This document shows, piece by piece, positions 33,811-44,634 of a stretch of DNA of 64,000 nucleotides. The position numbers and the translations under genes are program-made. A model generated the notes under the pieces. It saw nothing but the letters and a program-made list of their open reading frames with translations. It did not search any database and had not been told where the DNA came from. The first letter of the stretch is position 1, and the number at the start of each line of letters is the position of its first letter. Origin of the DNA: Paramyrothecium sp. XJ0827 (lineage: Eukaryota; Ascomycota; Sordariomycetes; Hypocreales; Stachybotryaceae); assembly GCA_020881915.1 (NCBI GenBank), contig JAJFPB010000003.1:3038001-3102000 (forward strand), read 5' to 3'.

Positions 33811-34833
33811 TGAGAATAATAGTGGTAGCGGCTCAATACATGACTTCCGCTCCTCCGTGCCTCCTCTGAAAACGAGCCTGGCTTCCAGGTCAAATGAAAG
33901 TAAACAAAAATTAAGACTTTGGCAATGAGTGAACGAATGTGGTCAGTCCTTGTCTGGAAATATGTTAAGCTACCTGACCTGCAGTATAGAACAAAAGAAT
34001 GATTATGTAAGATGACAACCAAATGTGATTTATGTCGTAAAGTAGCTGGGAAAAAGCTACCTTATACAGAGCAACTACCATGTTCAATGGGAAAGATATG
34101 TTAAATCCCGACTAATCTTTTTACTTGGTCTCCGTAACTCACAGAGTGCATTTGATCCATGTCCTCTTTGCACCTAGTTTCCTTTCCATGTTCTCCCATA
34201 TGAATTTGGGGCAAAAGTTCCCATGTTCAACGGAAGCTCCATGTGGTAGGTACCTCTCTGTCTCACCCAGGAAAAAGTCGGCCAATTTGCTAGCGGGATA
34301 CAGGCCACCTTAGTGCGTCACAGCGGGGCGCACAGGTACCGCAGTATGCAGGCGGTTCCTTGATTTTCTTTTCCAGTGGCCATGCCCGGCGTTTCCACCC
34401 ATCACACAGCTTCACAGGGAGGGCCTTGGGCCGTGCCAGGTGCCGCTTCAGTGGTCTACAGTGTATCCACCACACCACAAAGGAAAGGCAGGCTAAAAGT
34501 GTATCTTAGAGGAGGTACCTGTCCAAGGTACCGTAAGGCAATGCATTCAAAGAATTTTTTTGAGTCATCGTTTTCAGCAGGAGGCAAAGCTTTCGCCTTT
34601 CCCGAAGGGTGAACAAGGCCCAACCAGCCAGGGCAGCTCGATGAATAAAATGTATCCACCTCGCTCCTCCCCCCTTCCCACTCCCCACTGCGGCGCCCGA
34701 CTTTCCACACATCCAACATCAAAACAACTCGTCCACCTCCATCCTCGACGACCCATCCTCGCCGTTGATACCCTCGACGGTTACCCAGGGACAGTTTTCA
34801 GTTTTTTTCTTCTTCAGTTAACGCTCAGCCAAT
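33811..34833. promoter_or_regulatory. Divergent mitochondrial-protein/eIF1A intergenic region
   Basis: 1.0 kb between divergent starts. Pyrimidine-rich tract at 34798-34817 just before the eIF1A ATG, typical of highly expressed fungal genes. A GGTACC-rich segment lies at about 34510-34535. No coding feature. Confidence 0.45.
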
Positions 34834-35603
34834 ATGCCCAAGAACAAGGGAAAGGTGCGCTGCGCTCCCCCGTCCTCTTCAAGTCGTTCGACTGCTTCCA
34901 CAACCCCGCCCCCACCACTCCATATTGTCGCGCGCTTCCACACAAACCCGCCACATTGAATGATGACCACGTTTTTGCTGACATGCCATCGCGACGTTGT
35001 AGGGCGGTAAGAACCGCAGAAGGGGTACCAAGGAGAACGACGACCAGCGCCGTGAGTTGACCTTCAAGGAGGACGGCCAGGAGTACGCCCAGGTCATCAA
35101 GATGCTTGGTAACGGCCGCCTCGAGGCTATGTGCTTTGACGGCAGCAAGCGTCTCGCCAACGTGAGTATTCTTCGCCCGCGCTGCCACCACCATCTGTAC
35201 CCTCGCAACCGGTTTCTGTCGAACGCTTCTGCGCGACTTGTCGAGCCCGGCAACTGGAGTCGAAGATGCTGTTAAAAAAAGAAAGGCACCATGCTGACAT
35301 CATCCCCCTTTTTAGATTCGTGGTAAGATGCGCAAGAAGGTCTGGATCAACCAGGGCGACATCATCCTCCTCTCCCTGCGAGACTTCCAGGACAACAAGG
35401 GCGACGTCATTCTCAAGTACACCGCCGACGAGGCCCGCACGCTCAAGTCGTACGGCGAACTGCCCGAGCACGCCAAGATCAACGAGACCGACTCCTTCGG
35501 CCAGGGCGAGGACGGCGAGGCCTACTTCGAGTTCGGCGACGCCGACTCCGAGGACGACTCCGAGGACAACGAGAAGAAGGAGGTCGACATCGACGACATC
35601 TAA
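34834..35603 (+). CDS. TIF11: Translation initiation factor eIF1A
   Basis: Binds the A-site region of the 40S subunit, promotes scanning and start-codon selection, and acts with eIF1 and eIF5B. Three exons (34834-34854, 35003-35161, 35316-35603) encode 155 aa, close to the family length. Introns are longer than elsewhere in the window (148 and 154 nt). Exon 1 has only seven codons (MPKNKGK). Seen: the basic N-terminal tail ([17 protein letters not shown]), an OB-fold core ([39 protein letters not shown]) and the acidic C-terminal tail ending DIDDI that contacts eIF5B. All three junctions preserve the known protein. Confidence 0.96.
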
Positions 35604-36256
35604 ACGGTGCTCGCGGATTTTCCACCTCACCTCGTCGTGCGCTTTTCCTTGCGAGAAGCACTCCTTCTCCATGGCGCAGCGCACCGCGAGGACCACGCTC
35701 CCTTGCCGCCCCTTCTCCGAAACGCCAGCGCTGCAACCCAGCGCTTGGATGCTGTCTTCTCTCTCAAACCCATCGAGTCTCGGCTCCTCGGGTCCCACGA
35801 CAGTTTGTTGAGGCAGAATCTTGCACGGCCGTGATGGGAGAGACGTCACGGCTCGTCACCCTTCCAACCGAATTTTCACTTTTCTTTGTGTTGTGTCACA
35901 TGAGGGGGGAAAACATCATGATCGCGAAGATGCAGGGTTCACTTATAGACAATTGACAATCTTGACGCTTCCCTATTCACAGAGGAATCACTCTCCTGCA
36001 TCAGTGACTTTGCTAAGATAGTTTTCTATGGGCGCCCCGTGTACCCATTTTCAAATCTCCAAAACGCCTGACCTGGCAATAGGGTGCTCTACATGAAAGC
36101 CTCGCCCCAAGTAGACCATGCATGAGTTCTCGTAGAGAGCTGCCGACCAGTTCAACGGTTGGAAAGCCGGAAAAAAATGCTTTTGAGAAAGTGGAAGGCT
36201 CCTGTAATTTCGCTTTCGAAGTGCTAGCCCGTTCCAAGCCCATTCCGACACGCAGT
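35604..36256. other. Convergent eIF1A/WASP intergenic region
   Basis: 653 bp between convergent stop codons with the 3' UTRs of both genes. No other signal. Confidence 0.45.
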
Positions 36257-38231
36257 TTACCAATCGTCATCGTCGTCTTCATCATCTGGACATATGTTAG
36301 CTTGACGGTTCGGCCTTTTATCAGAAACTGGGTTACTTACCGCTTCGGCTAACCTTCTCCTTTCTCTTCTGCAAAGCTGCCGCCAGAGCGTCGGCCATGC
36401 CACCGCCGCCGCCAGGAGCAGCTGGAGCACCGCCGCCACCAGACCCAGAGTCGCCGGGGACCTGGGCTGCACTGCGGTCTCTGATCTGGGTCCTGTCGAC
36501 TTTCTTAAGCGATGAGATACCTCCAGCTCGCTGAATGTCTCCCAGCATCGCAGATCGTCCGGTATCGAGGGCTGGCAGAGCAGGAGCGGGCGCACCAGGG
36601 GGCATCGGCGGCGGGGGAGGAGGTGGTGGGGCGCCGGAGCTCGGGGGCAGAGGTGGAGGAGGCGGTGCGCCGGACGTGGGAGGCAGTGGTGGTGGAGGAG
36701 GAGGGCCACCGCCGGCTGTAGGTGGCAGAGGTGGAGGCGGGGGAGCTGTCGACGCCGGCATGCGTGGGGGCGGAGGAGGTTGGCTGGCGGCCGGAGGCGG
36801 GGGAACTGGGCGAGAGCTGGGAGGCGGCAGGGGAGGAGCACTTGCAGCTGGTACTTTGGGAGGGAGAGGCGGAGGCGGAGGTAGCGCCGCTTCCGCGCCG
36901 CGAGGTGGAGGAGGAGGAGGGACCGGTCCCCGGCTTGGTGTTGGAGGAGGGACACTTCGCTGGCCACCAAAGGGAGGAGGAACGCCGAATCTATGCCCGG
37001 AACTCTCATTGTCGAGAGGCGTCTTAGCTGGACGTGGTGGCGGAGGTGGTCCAGGGACGGCCGATGGAGCTGCTGGCGCTGCCGGGATCGGTCGTGATCG
37101 TTCTTGGTGCGCAAACTTGCCGGCGTCGGCCAGGGGAGGGGGCGCATTGAACCTCGGCCTAGGAGGTGCCGGTGGTGAGTGTTCGCGGGCAGGGGGGCTA
37201 GGATCTCTGGTCGGACTATCAGTCTTCGCGATCGATCGCCTGGGCGCTGGCGGAGGTGGTGGGCCGCCTCTTCTTGGAGCTGGCACAGCTGGAGGTGGCG
37301 GAGGTGCGTGTCCATGGCTTGGGGCCGCTCCAGGCGGTGGAGGCGGCGGCGGCGCCCGCGATCCTCTCGAGTCGTGGCCGTTCACTGCGGCTGGCGGGGG
37401 CGGCGGAGGCGGTGGTAGCGAAGCTGATGGCGAGTTGGCCTTCTCCTGCTCCTCCCGTAGGAAGTCGACGATGAACTCTTGGTTGTCCTTGATGAAGTCG
37501 TCGGTAAGTCCCTTGTCAGCAAGATCTTGTCCGAAATGCTCCCTCCAGAGCGGGTCGAAGGCGTCCAAGAGAGCGAATTCCGACGGCGGCTTGCTCCCGT
37601 TGAGGCTCATGCTCGACATAGACCCGGGGTGAGAAGGCGCTGGCGGCAGGCTCGTTCGTGGCGACTCCGGAGGCGTCGGGGCAGAAGAATGGCGGTGGCC
37701 GAAGAGACCGCCGAGCAGGCTATGCTTATGGGTCGGTTGAGCACTGTGACCGCCAAAGGGAGTCGACCTCGTGGCGCGGCTGGCGTTCTTTTCTCGCTCG
37801 TCCATCTTCTTCTTGAATTGCTTGGCCTCCTTCTCGTCGACGAAGCTCAGCCCCGCGAGGCATTCCTCCAGCTCAAAGGTATGGAAAAAGGTGCGGTCCT
37901 GGTTGTACATCCACGTGTCGAAGATCTCCTGGTCCCAGATGACCCCGCGACTGGAGGGCTGGTTATCGGGAGAAAGTCAGTACATGCGAGCTGTGCGGGC
38001 AAGCGCAAGGGAATGTCATACGGATATGTCCACCATCTTCAACCAGTACGTGTTGCCGACCAGGTCATTGCACAGGATGACGGCGCCTTGGAGGCCGGTG
38101 TACGTCCATCTCGTGGGGTCGGGGTATGCTACGTAGAGCCTGGCCACGGCGACTGCCTGTATCTTGTTGGACTGCTTGGGCACGTATCGCTTGACCGTGT
38201 TCTTGTCCTCCTCATTGAGAATGGAAGGCAT
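36257..38231 (-). CDS. LAS17: WASP homologue (Las17/Bee1), Arp2/3 activator
   Basis: Nucleation-promoting factor that activates Arp2/3 at endocytic actin patches. Three exons (38231-38022, 37958-36341, 36285-36257; introns 63 and 55 nt) encode 618 aa. Seen: WH1/EVH1 domain at about 10-120 (ARLYVAYPDPTRWTYTGLQG, FFHTFELEECLAGLSF), a long proline-rich region with many PPPPP runs (about 220-530) for SH3 and profilin binding, a WH2 actin-binding motif (GRSAMLGDIQRAGG followed by LKKV), and a central basic helix (MADALAAALQKRKEKV). The acidic tail DDEDDDDDW has the terminal Trp that binds Arp2/3. The 9-residue last exon supplies exactly this tail, so it is easily missed. The complementary strand shows a Gly-rich shadow ORF. 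Confidence 0.95.
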
Positions 38232-39169
38232 CGTGACGGTGGGCGCCGGTCAAGGCTCGAGCCGTACGATTGCGAGGTGGGTTCGGGGCTCCTCGGATGC
38301 GGTGCCTCTGTAATGGCGCAAGTGATCGTGTGCGTTCGTTCGTGTGAGGCTGGAGCTGGTGCAGCACTGCGTCGGAGTGGCGCTTGTCCCCGTCTCCTCT
38401 TTCCGAGACTGGGCGTCGGCCCTGAGACTGCTAGGCGTCTTATTGACGCCTGACGAAGACCCGCTTGCGAGTCTCTTGTCGCCTTTTCCTGGAGCACGGC
38501 TACTCAATGGGGCGGGTCAGCGGTTGCATAGAAAGGCGAGCGGAGGCCTGGGTGGAAGTTTGATGACCGTTGGCGGATTTCGGTGGGAGGTTCGGGAAGG
38601 CTGGGCTGATCTCGCCAAAGGCACCTATTAAGTGACAGTATCCTTGCCCGCACACAGCGCAAAAGCGGGTGCGAAGGATTATGACAAAGTACAGAGTACA
38701 GTGCACAGGCGGCTCACTCAGTGCCTGAGCCACCAACGTGGGACCGCACAGCCACGCACTGTCCTGTCAGAAGCGGTCGCCAGTGTGTCGTCATCCCGCA
38801 TTTTGGATTCGTGGGCGATTGACGCGGCTTCAGGCAGAAGACTTGGCTCTGGACTTTACACCGGAGTTTAATGATGCACAGTATGGCGACTCTTGACGCT
38901 TTGCGTGCTGATTTAATGTCACTTGCGGCTTTGTGACACGTACACCTTCAGATTGGTCTTCGTATCGTCCAAGAGCATACATCATTGTTGGGAATTGAAA
39001 TGCAGTCACAGGAAAAGAGCCTTTTGAGGGAGAATTAATTGATATTATATCGTGTAGGTTGAAGACTGCAAAGGTCTGTCTTTAGTTCCCAGTCCCAAGT
39101 CGTATTTAGTATTCGTACAATCATCCATCATGAGCCACAACCCAAGAGGCTGGATATGGTGCAGCCGCT
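38232..39169. other. Intergenic region upstream of WASP
   Basis: 938 bp holding the WASP promoter and the 3' UTR of the small gene at 39170-39430. No coding signal. Confidence 0.4.
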
Positions 39170-39430
39170 TTACTTGTTGAGCTCCTCCTTCTTGGCGCGG
39201 CGCTCCTCCTTGGAGCCCTCCTGCGCGGGCAGGTCGTTCGTCCTGGCGGGACCAGGGTTGCCGCTGAAGGCGGAGAACTTGTCCTCAACCTTGTCCTTGA
39301 TGGGCTGGATGGAGAACTCCTTCTCGCCCTGTCGGTCAAACGTGTTAGTCAAGGCTGGTGTTGCGTGGTGAGTTGAAGGGTATCATTTGGAACGTACCTC
39401 GTCCTTCTGCTGACCCTTGCCGAAATCCAT
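39170..39430 (-). CDS. Small hydrophilic protein (63 aa)
   Basis: Two exons (39430-39398 and 39328-39170; 69-nt intron with GTACGT and GACAG) encode 63 aa. The protein is highly charged, with no membrane segment or cysteine: MDFGKGQQKDE, then GEKEFSIQPIKDKVEDKF and a Lys/Glu-rich end (KEERRAKKEELNK). I do not recognise the family. The good start context (ATCATCATGG), spliced structure and clean codon use support a real gene. Small, charged, intron-containing genes of this kind are often abundant stress or conidiation proteins in fungi, but nothing here proves it. The promoter region above it (39431-39620) has CT/TG-rich tracts. Confidence 0.75.
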
Positions 39431-40778
39431 GATGATTTGTGTGAGTGTTGATGTGCAACGTGTGTAGATGTGTGATTTGTTTTGTTGTTCGTGCTTTGGA
39501 AGCTTGTGTATGTATGGATAAGGAATTATGTCTTGGGGTGCGAAAGCTGATGGTTTTTATAAGCATCCAAGAACGTTGTTGCATAAAGAGCTGAGGGGAG
39601 ACGTCCTCGGGATGACGTCTTGCGTGGTGACTTACATGCACAGCTGATCGCGTGGTCCCTGTGGCGCCGCAGAACCCACCCTTGGTCAGAATCACCCCCT
39701 CTTCAGTCCCTTGTCTGCTGTGCTTGAACGACGCTATGCGCCAATCTTAGGGATTGTGCACAGCCAACTTTGCATTGCATTTCAAGATTTGGTCCGATTG
39801 TCAGGCGAGAGACTGTGAGGGTGGATAACCCATACGTCAAGGTAAGCACACTCTGCTTTGCTTTGCTTTGTTCTTGTGTTGGCATCACATGCAAATGGGT
39901 GTATAACAAACATGTTTGTAGCAATTTTCTTGAAGAATGAAAGTACAGTTTTTAATGTACGTGAGGCGTGCCTTCTAAGAAGAAAAAAAGATCTTACGAT
40001 TCATTGCATCAATTGTTACTCAGGAGACTACCTACGAGCCCACCCCTGGTATCTTGTCAGGGACCAAATACTCATATCACCGTTTTAATCACTAAATAGT
40101 ATTAAAGTTAGTCTTTTTAGCGATTAAACCGGTAATATTACTGTTACATCCCTTTTAAAATACGGTGGGTATGCTGCTAGGTATGTGTTGCTGGTCTTCT
40201 TCACCCCTCCAAGAGACAACGACAGAATGCCATCCTTACATCGACCATGGTCTTTTGACGAGACGAACGAACATGCTGAGCACATGAAGTTTTTCTTTAA
40301 TCGATGTTGTAAATCAATCTCCTCTCGTCCAGCTTACAATGGTATGTCATGAAAACAGGCCTAAGCTGAACTCTTTGAATTTGGTAAAGCATTCGACATG
40401 CTGTGCTATCAGAGAATGACGTCATTGTGTCAGGCTACTAAGGTAAGTGAAGGTATCACGCCTGTAGCAACCCGTCACTAAGCTATGGCGACGTGACTGG
40501 TGAGAGTCTCGCCTTCGGGATGTTGAATCGCCGATTCGTCAAAAATCAGAACGGATATCTAAAGTGATAACGCAGCTGCCCACGTCAACCAATTCGGAAG
40601 AGGTAAAATAAAGAAAACAAAGCGAAACGAAACGCCTGTCCCTGATTCAAAACAAAACTTGCAGTGTACCCGTCCGGTAGCACTGTTTCCACCGAATACT
40701 AGATGGGAGGACATACCGGTAGAATCACCTCCTGCGGATAAGGTACCGGAGGAGGTAGACGCCGGCTATGTAGTCCAA
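39431..40778. other. Intergenic region with AT-rich patch
   Basis: 1.35 kb. The stretch about 39900-40160 is distinctly AT-rich, with poly-A/T and many TAA/TTA words, unlike the conserved gene blocks. It resembles an old, mutated non-coding insertion. A 21-bp sequence at 40083-40103 recurs at 46191-46211. No coding signal was found. Confidence 0.5.
40083..40103. repeat. Left copy of 21-bp near-identical direct repeat
   Basis: Begins TTTTAATCAC and ends ATAGTATT; 19 of 21 positions match the copy at 46191-46211 in the same orientation. Confidence 0.55.
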
Positions 40779-42677
40779 TTATTTTGGGGAACCCGATTCT
40801 GTCGTCGTTGCTTTTTCCCCTTTCTTCGCTTTCTTCCACTTTCCTTTCTTCTTAAAGCCCGCGGTACCCGTGGGCTTTTCTGCAGCTGCCACTGAGCTCT
40901 GTCCTGCGGGGCTTGGCTTTGTCGACGACGAGAGTTGCTCGGCCTGCTCAATGCGAGGCTTTGTAATGCTGGCAGCATTCCGTTGCTTCTTCGCGGTCCA
41001 AGCTCTCTGTCGCGATTCGTTAACAGCCTTGGTAATGCCCTTAGCCTTGGGAGTACCCTCAGCCTTGGGAGTCTCCTCAACCTTGGGGGCCCCGTCAGCC
41101 TTGGGGGTCTCCTCAGCCTGCGCTGCCTGACGCACTTGACGAACACGAGGCTCACGAGGAGTACGGGGTTCACGAGGTGTACGGGGTAAACGGGGTACAC
41201 GGGGTATACGGGGTGTACGGGGCACACGAGGCGCACGAGGCACAGAAGGCACAGAAGGCGTACGGGACTCGCGAGGCACTTCGGGTACCTCAGGCACATG
41301 ACTTACTTGGCTCGCTTTGTCCCAAGCGCCCTTCGTGACCGCCGCGAAGACATCCTCAGCCTCGATGGTCTGCCCTTTCTGGTGGTGCTCGTCTTCGGAC
41401 TCGGTTTGGCCTCCGGCTTTAGTAGGAAGAAGGCTTACATGCCTTGCTCCTTGATCGTTGCCCGAAGATTCGGGTGGGACGTGCGCCTCGTAGTGGCCGT
41501 CCTTGAGCCATATGGATGTGTTTTCGTGGGTGAAAGACGCTTCACTGTCTGAGCTCGCTGCCTCCAATGCCTCCGACTCGTCTTTATATCGACATACGCT
41601 GCTAGCCCCAATGTGAGCGCTTTTAGCAGCACCGCTTGGTGACTGTTTAAGAATCTTTGGATACCAGGAAAGGTATGGTTCCCCCCTTGCGCCGTGTTCC
41701 TCCACTATGGAGTGCGTCACGGGTCGGGCATTCTTTGGAGCATCGCCATCCTGAGCGTCAAGGGCTCCTTTCGGCTCATAATTAGCGTCCTCGTGCCGCC
41801 ATCTCGGTCCCGGTACCACATCCCATTCCGGCCTCCAAAGTCCATCCTCAACCCATTGCTCCTTGACCCTTCGATAAGCCATGGCATCCAGGTCCATGAG
41901 AGCACCAGGCGTCCGGCACGACTCACATTCGCCTGACTCAAGTTCTTCCGAGATCTGATACAGGAATTGAGGAAGGGGGCGAGAGGCTTCCCGATTGCGT
42001 ACTGTGACACGTAGTGGGTGTCCTTGCTCCTGTGCCCGCGATGCTCCCCCCAGCCTCCCAATACTCTCACCTGACTCTGACTCTGTGCTTGAGAATTCGT
42101 GAGCCCAGAAAATGCCACCGGACCTAAACAAATGGGTTCTGAAAGTTTCTCCGTGAAATGGCCCTTCGTTGTCAGTCCTCATGGACATCGGTTCGCTGCA
42201 GCTGGGCCACTCAGGGCCCCATTCCTTGGCCCAGGTGCCTTGTTTGACCCAACGCCTCCGAACGTTGTTTTCAGCATTGGCCCGGAGATCTAAGGTCCTA
42301 TCGAACGGCCTACGCGGCGCGGACGAGAAGCAACCCCGTGGTCCTGGGTTAAGAAGGCGCTCTTCTTCACGTCTGGCCTGGATTTTGAACTGAACCAATG
42401 GAGTTGACTTCCTAAGAGCCTCGATGCGCAAGCATTGTTCGCGAAACTCATCTCTGACGGGTATGCTTGGAGAAGGCGGTTGCGTAGTGTTACCGGCCAG
42501 AGAGAACGGAGCCGGAGGCTCATTGTGGCGCTCTTCCAACTGGCGGGCGGTTCTACGGGCGTTTGACTCGGCCAGACATTGATCTTTTTCGCGACAGACG
42601 GCTTTGAGTTTGGCTTCAACGATTGTCCGGCTTCCAATTCGAGATTCCATGCTTGCCGGTGCAGACGTGCATCCCAT
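40779..42677 (-). CDS. Uncharacterised low-complexity protein with duplicated W-motif and PR-rich repeats
   Basis: Single-exon ORF of 632 aa from ATG 42677 (an alternative ATG lies at 42650). I do not recognise a named domain. Seen: a motif occurring twice, RRRWVKQGTWAKEW (140-153) and YRRVKEQWVEDGLWRPEW (268-285), that is R-R-x-x-W-V/E-x-G-x-W-x-x-E-W. This suggests an internal duplication. Residues 461-513 form an x-P-R triplet tract (VPRTPRIPRVPRLPRTPREP) encoded by a 9-bp-type minisatellite. Residues 522-548 form PK-containing hexapeptides. The C-terminus is Lys-rich (KKKGKWKKAKKGEK). No signal peptide or membrane helix. It sits in the AT-rich, apparently accessory interval. The basic composition could suit nucleic-acid binding, but this is not demonstrated. 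Confidence 0.65.
   Translation of the reverse strand: MGCTSAPASMESRIGSRTIVEAKLKAVCREKDQCLAESNARRTARQLEERHNEPPAPFSLAGNTTQPPSPSIPVRDEFREQCLRIEALRKSTPLVQFKIQARREEERLLNPGPRGCFSSAPRRPFDRTLDLRANAENNVRRRWVKQGTWAKEWGPEWPSCSEPMSMRTDNEGPFHGETFRTHLFRSGGIFWAHEFSSTESESGESIGRLGGASRAQEQGHPLRVTVRNREASRPLPQFLYQISEELESGECESCRTPGALMDLDAMAYRRVKEQWVEDGLWRPEWDVVPGPRWRHEDANYEPKGALDAQDGDAPKNARPVTHSIVEEHGARGEPYLSWYPKILKQSPSGAAKSAHIGASSVCRYKDESEALEAASSDSEASFTHENTSIWLKDGHYEAHVPPESSGNDQGARHVSLLPTKAGGQTESEDEHHQKGQTIEAEDVFAAVTKGAWDKASQVSHVPEVPEVPRESRTPSVPSVPRAPRVPRTPRIPRVPRLPRTPREPRTPREPRVRQVRQAAQAEETPKADGAPKVEETPKAEGTPKAKGITKAVNESRQRAWTAKKQRNAASITKPRIEQAEQLSSSTKPSPAGQSSVAAAEKPTGTAGFKKKGKWKKAKKGEKATTTESGSPK
41035..41120. 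repeat. 18-bp coding minisatellite
   Basis: Four to five imperfect copies of an 18-bp unit around CAGCCTTGGGAGTCTCCT (plus strand), inside the 632-aa ORF. Being a multiple of three, it adds hexapeptides (ETPKAE/GAPKVE type) without shifting frame. Confidence 0.8.
41140..41280. repeat. 9-bp coding minisatellite (x-P-R)n
   Basis: Many imperfect 9-bp units of TACGGGGTA/CACGAGGCA type. On the minus strand they give (V/T/I/L/A)-P-R triplets. Copy number is probably unstable. Confidence 0.8.
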
Positions 42678-43365
42678 CGGAAAGCGTGCACTATGACAAT
42701 ATTTTTAAGTCGTGTTGAAGGATGCTGTGTCACATCAAAAGAGCAGAAAACTATCCATATAAATACTACATAAGTCCGGCCATTGGAAGAAAGCCGCTAC
42801 GGTACAGTACAATACTGCAACTTGACAGCACTTCAGCTGACTGTGCTGCCGCCAGAGTGGTGATCCGAGCAAAAGGCCAGTGCTGAATGCCAGGTTGAAA
42901 GACGCAGTTGTTGAAAGGCGAACCACCTGAAAGGGCAGATGCAATGACAAAGGATAACGGCTTGCGACACCAGCCCGGGCCTTCGCTTCATTCCCATATT
43001 TAGACCGGTACAGTACAGTACAATGCACTCCTCTTCTTTGTGCTTGAGCGAATCAGACAATTCCTAATGCACGTCTGGCTAACTCCCTCGCCTGTGCTGC
43101 CCGCTCTGGCCCCGGCATTTTGAAGCTCAGTGAAGCCTCGCGGACAGGATGAACAAACAGAACAATCACACCGAGGTCACGTTGCAAGATCGATCTTCCA
43201 GTAAGCTCTACGGGAGATCTACAGTGAAATGTTCTAGGCAGAGGTAACTTTTGGGAAGGTATGGCACTTCGACATGTTCACACAGCGTTGTATGCTCAGA
43301 CCGGAATGCTGCACCGCTGTAGCGTCATTGATGTGAATATAGTTTGGCTTGAACAAAAGTTTGGC
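42678..43365. other. Intergenic region upstream of the repeat-protein gene
   Basis: 688 bp between the 632-aa gene and 5S copy 1. It contains two GTACAGTACA-type tracts (about 42800-42815 and 43008-43024). No coding signal. Confidence 0.4.
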
Positions 43366-43484
43366 ACATACGACCATAGCTGCTTGAAAACATGGGATCC
43401 CGTCCGCTCTCCCTTAATTAAGCAAGTAAGCGGCAGATTAGTAGTTGGGTCGCTGACGACCAGCGAACACCGGCTGTTGTATGT
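43366..43484 (+). rRNA. 5S ribosomal RNA gene, copy 1
   Basis: 119 nt starting ACATACGACC and ending GTTGTATGT; the two ends pair as helix I (nine pairs including one G-U). Seen: the fungal 5S signatures GGGATCCCGTCCGCTCTCCC, TAGTAGTTGGGT and CGACCAGCGAA. Helix II is TGCTTG paired with CAAGTA. A T5 run directly follows (43484-43488), as for Pol III termination. It differs from copy 2 by one base in the internal-control segment (GGGTCGCTGACG versus GGGTCGGTGACG), so reduced activity is possible. Dispersed single 5S genes are typical of Sordariomycetes. Confidence 0.93.
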
Positions 43485-44634
43485 TTTTGTTCTTTTTGGC
43501 CTTCCTATGCCCGAGGAACCTCGCTTCCTCAGTAAGGTACTGAGCAGGTAGGTCTAAGGTATGCAAGAAGACAATATCTATCAATGGCTACTCGCCGAAA
43601 CCCTTCCAAGGCCCCCCTCGTATATCCACTTTTTGGGGTAGAGTAATGAATCTTACCATAGTTAGAATTAAGGCACCGTCGCACAACAAGCACATCTCAT
43701 TTGACACTAACAGCAGTTAGTAGTTAAGGGGATTTAATGTAAACGTGATAACAAACTCATTCTTCATGAGGGAAGATGTGTACTTGGTGTTTCTTTCTCT
43801 TCTCTAGTTTACTCATTTCTCTCTTATCTTCTCTCCTCCCTTCCACATCTTATATTCTCATGGAGTTTTCTTCGTAAAGTTGTTATGTCTCTTGCCAGTC
43901 AACAGGTATCCACCGTGTGTACCTTATTCCAGTCTCCTGACTGACGACCTTGACTCGTTCTTATAGTCGGCCATCTACAGTCGGGCACCGTCAAATCACG
44001 GCATGAACATTGTTTCCCCACCGACCCCAGGACAGCGGACGCAGACGGCTGGCGCTGCCGAATCACCAAGAGAGGCGAGACAGCCAGAGCAGATCACGGT
44101 CACCCTGGTCAATAAAGAAAACCGGAAGTCGTCCTACAAGGAATCGTCCTCTTTATGATCATCGTCTTGAGTTTGACCATCGCCTTTCGTAAGCAGTAAA
44201 GCCAGTGTTGGCCGATGGCGTTCCCAAAAACTGCCAGCATATCTAAAACTTAGGTGAATCTCGAAACCTCGCAAAGCTGCATAGTTACATTTGCCTCCGG
44301 AGAAAGGGGAGCATAGGTCTCCCAATTCTTTGCCAAGGTTTTCTTTCCTTGTACTGCTGATCTGAAGCGAAGGAATTACTACAAATTGACATATAGGGTA
44401 GGGTAAGGCAGGCACCACGTCCAAGGGCTGCATGCTTATCCTCCCAAACCCTACTTCTCATCCTCAATACTAACAAATTATCCTCAACGCATGTGCAGCA
44501 CGGAAGAAGAGATGCCCAAGTAAGCCATGAAGAGAGCGCCAAAAGCAGGGAGATAGCCCGTGTCTTGGGAGTGGCCGAACCGCGGGCTTGACCCCAGGGC
44601 CAAGTCTTTGGCTAGGAAGAAGGCGCGCAAGCTG
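43485..44634. other. Non-coding interval between 5S copy 1 and kinase-like gene
   Basis: 1.15 kb, moderately AT-rich with a pyrimidine-rich stretch near 43785-43860. No gene recognised. Confidence 0.4.

Noticed and set aside
36535..37632. Plus-strand 365-aa glycine-rich ORF
   Set aside because: It is the exact complement of the WASP polyproline region; GGG codons mirror CCC codons.
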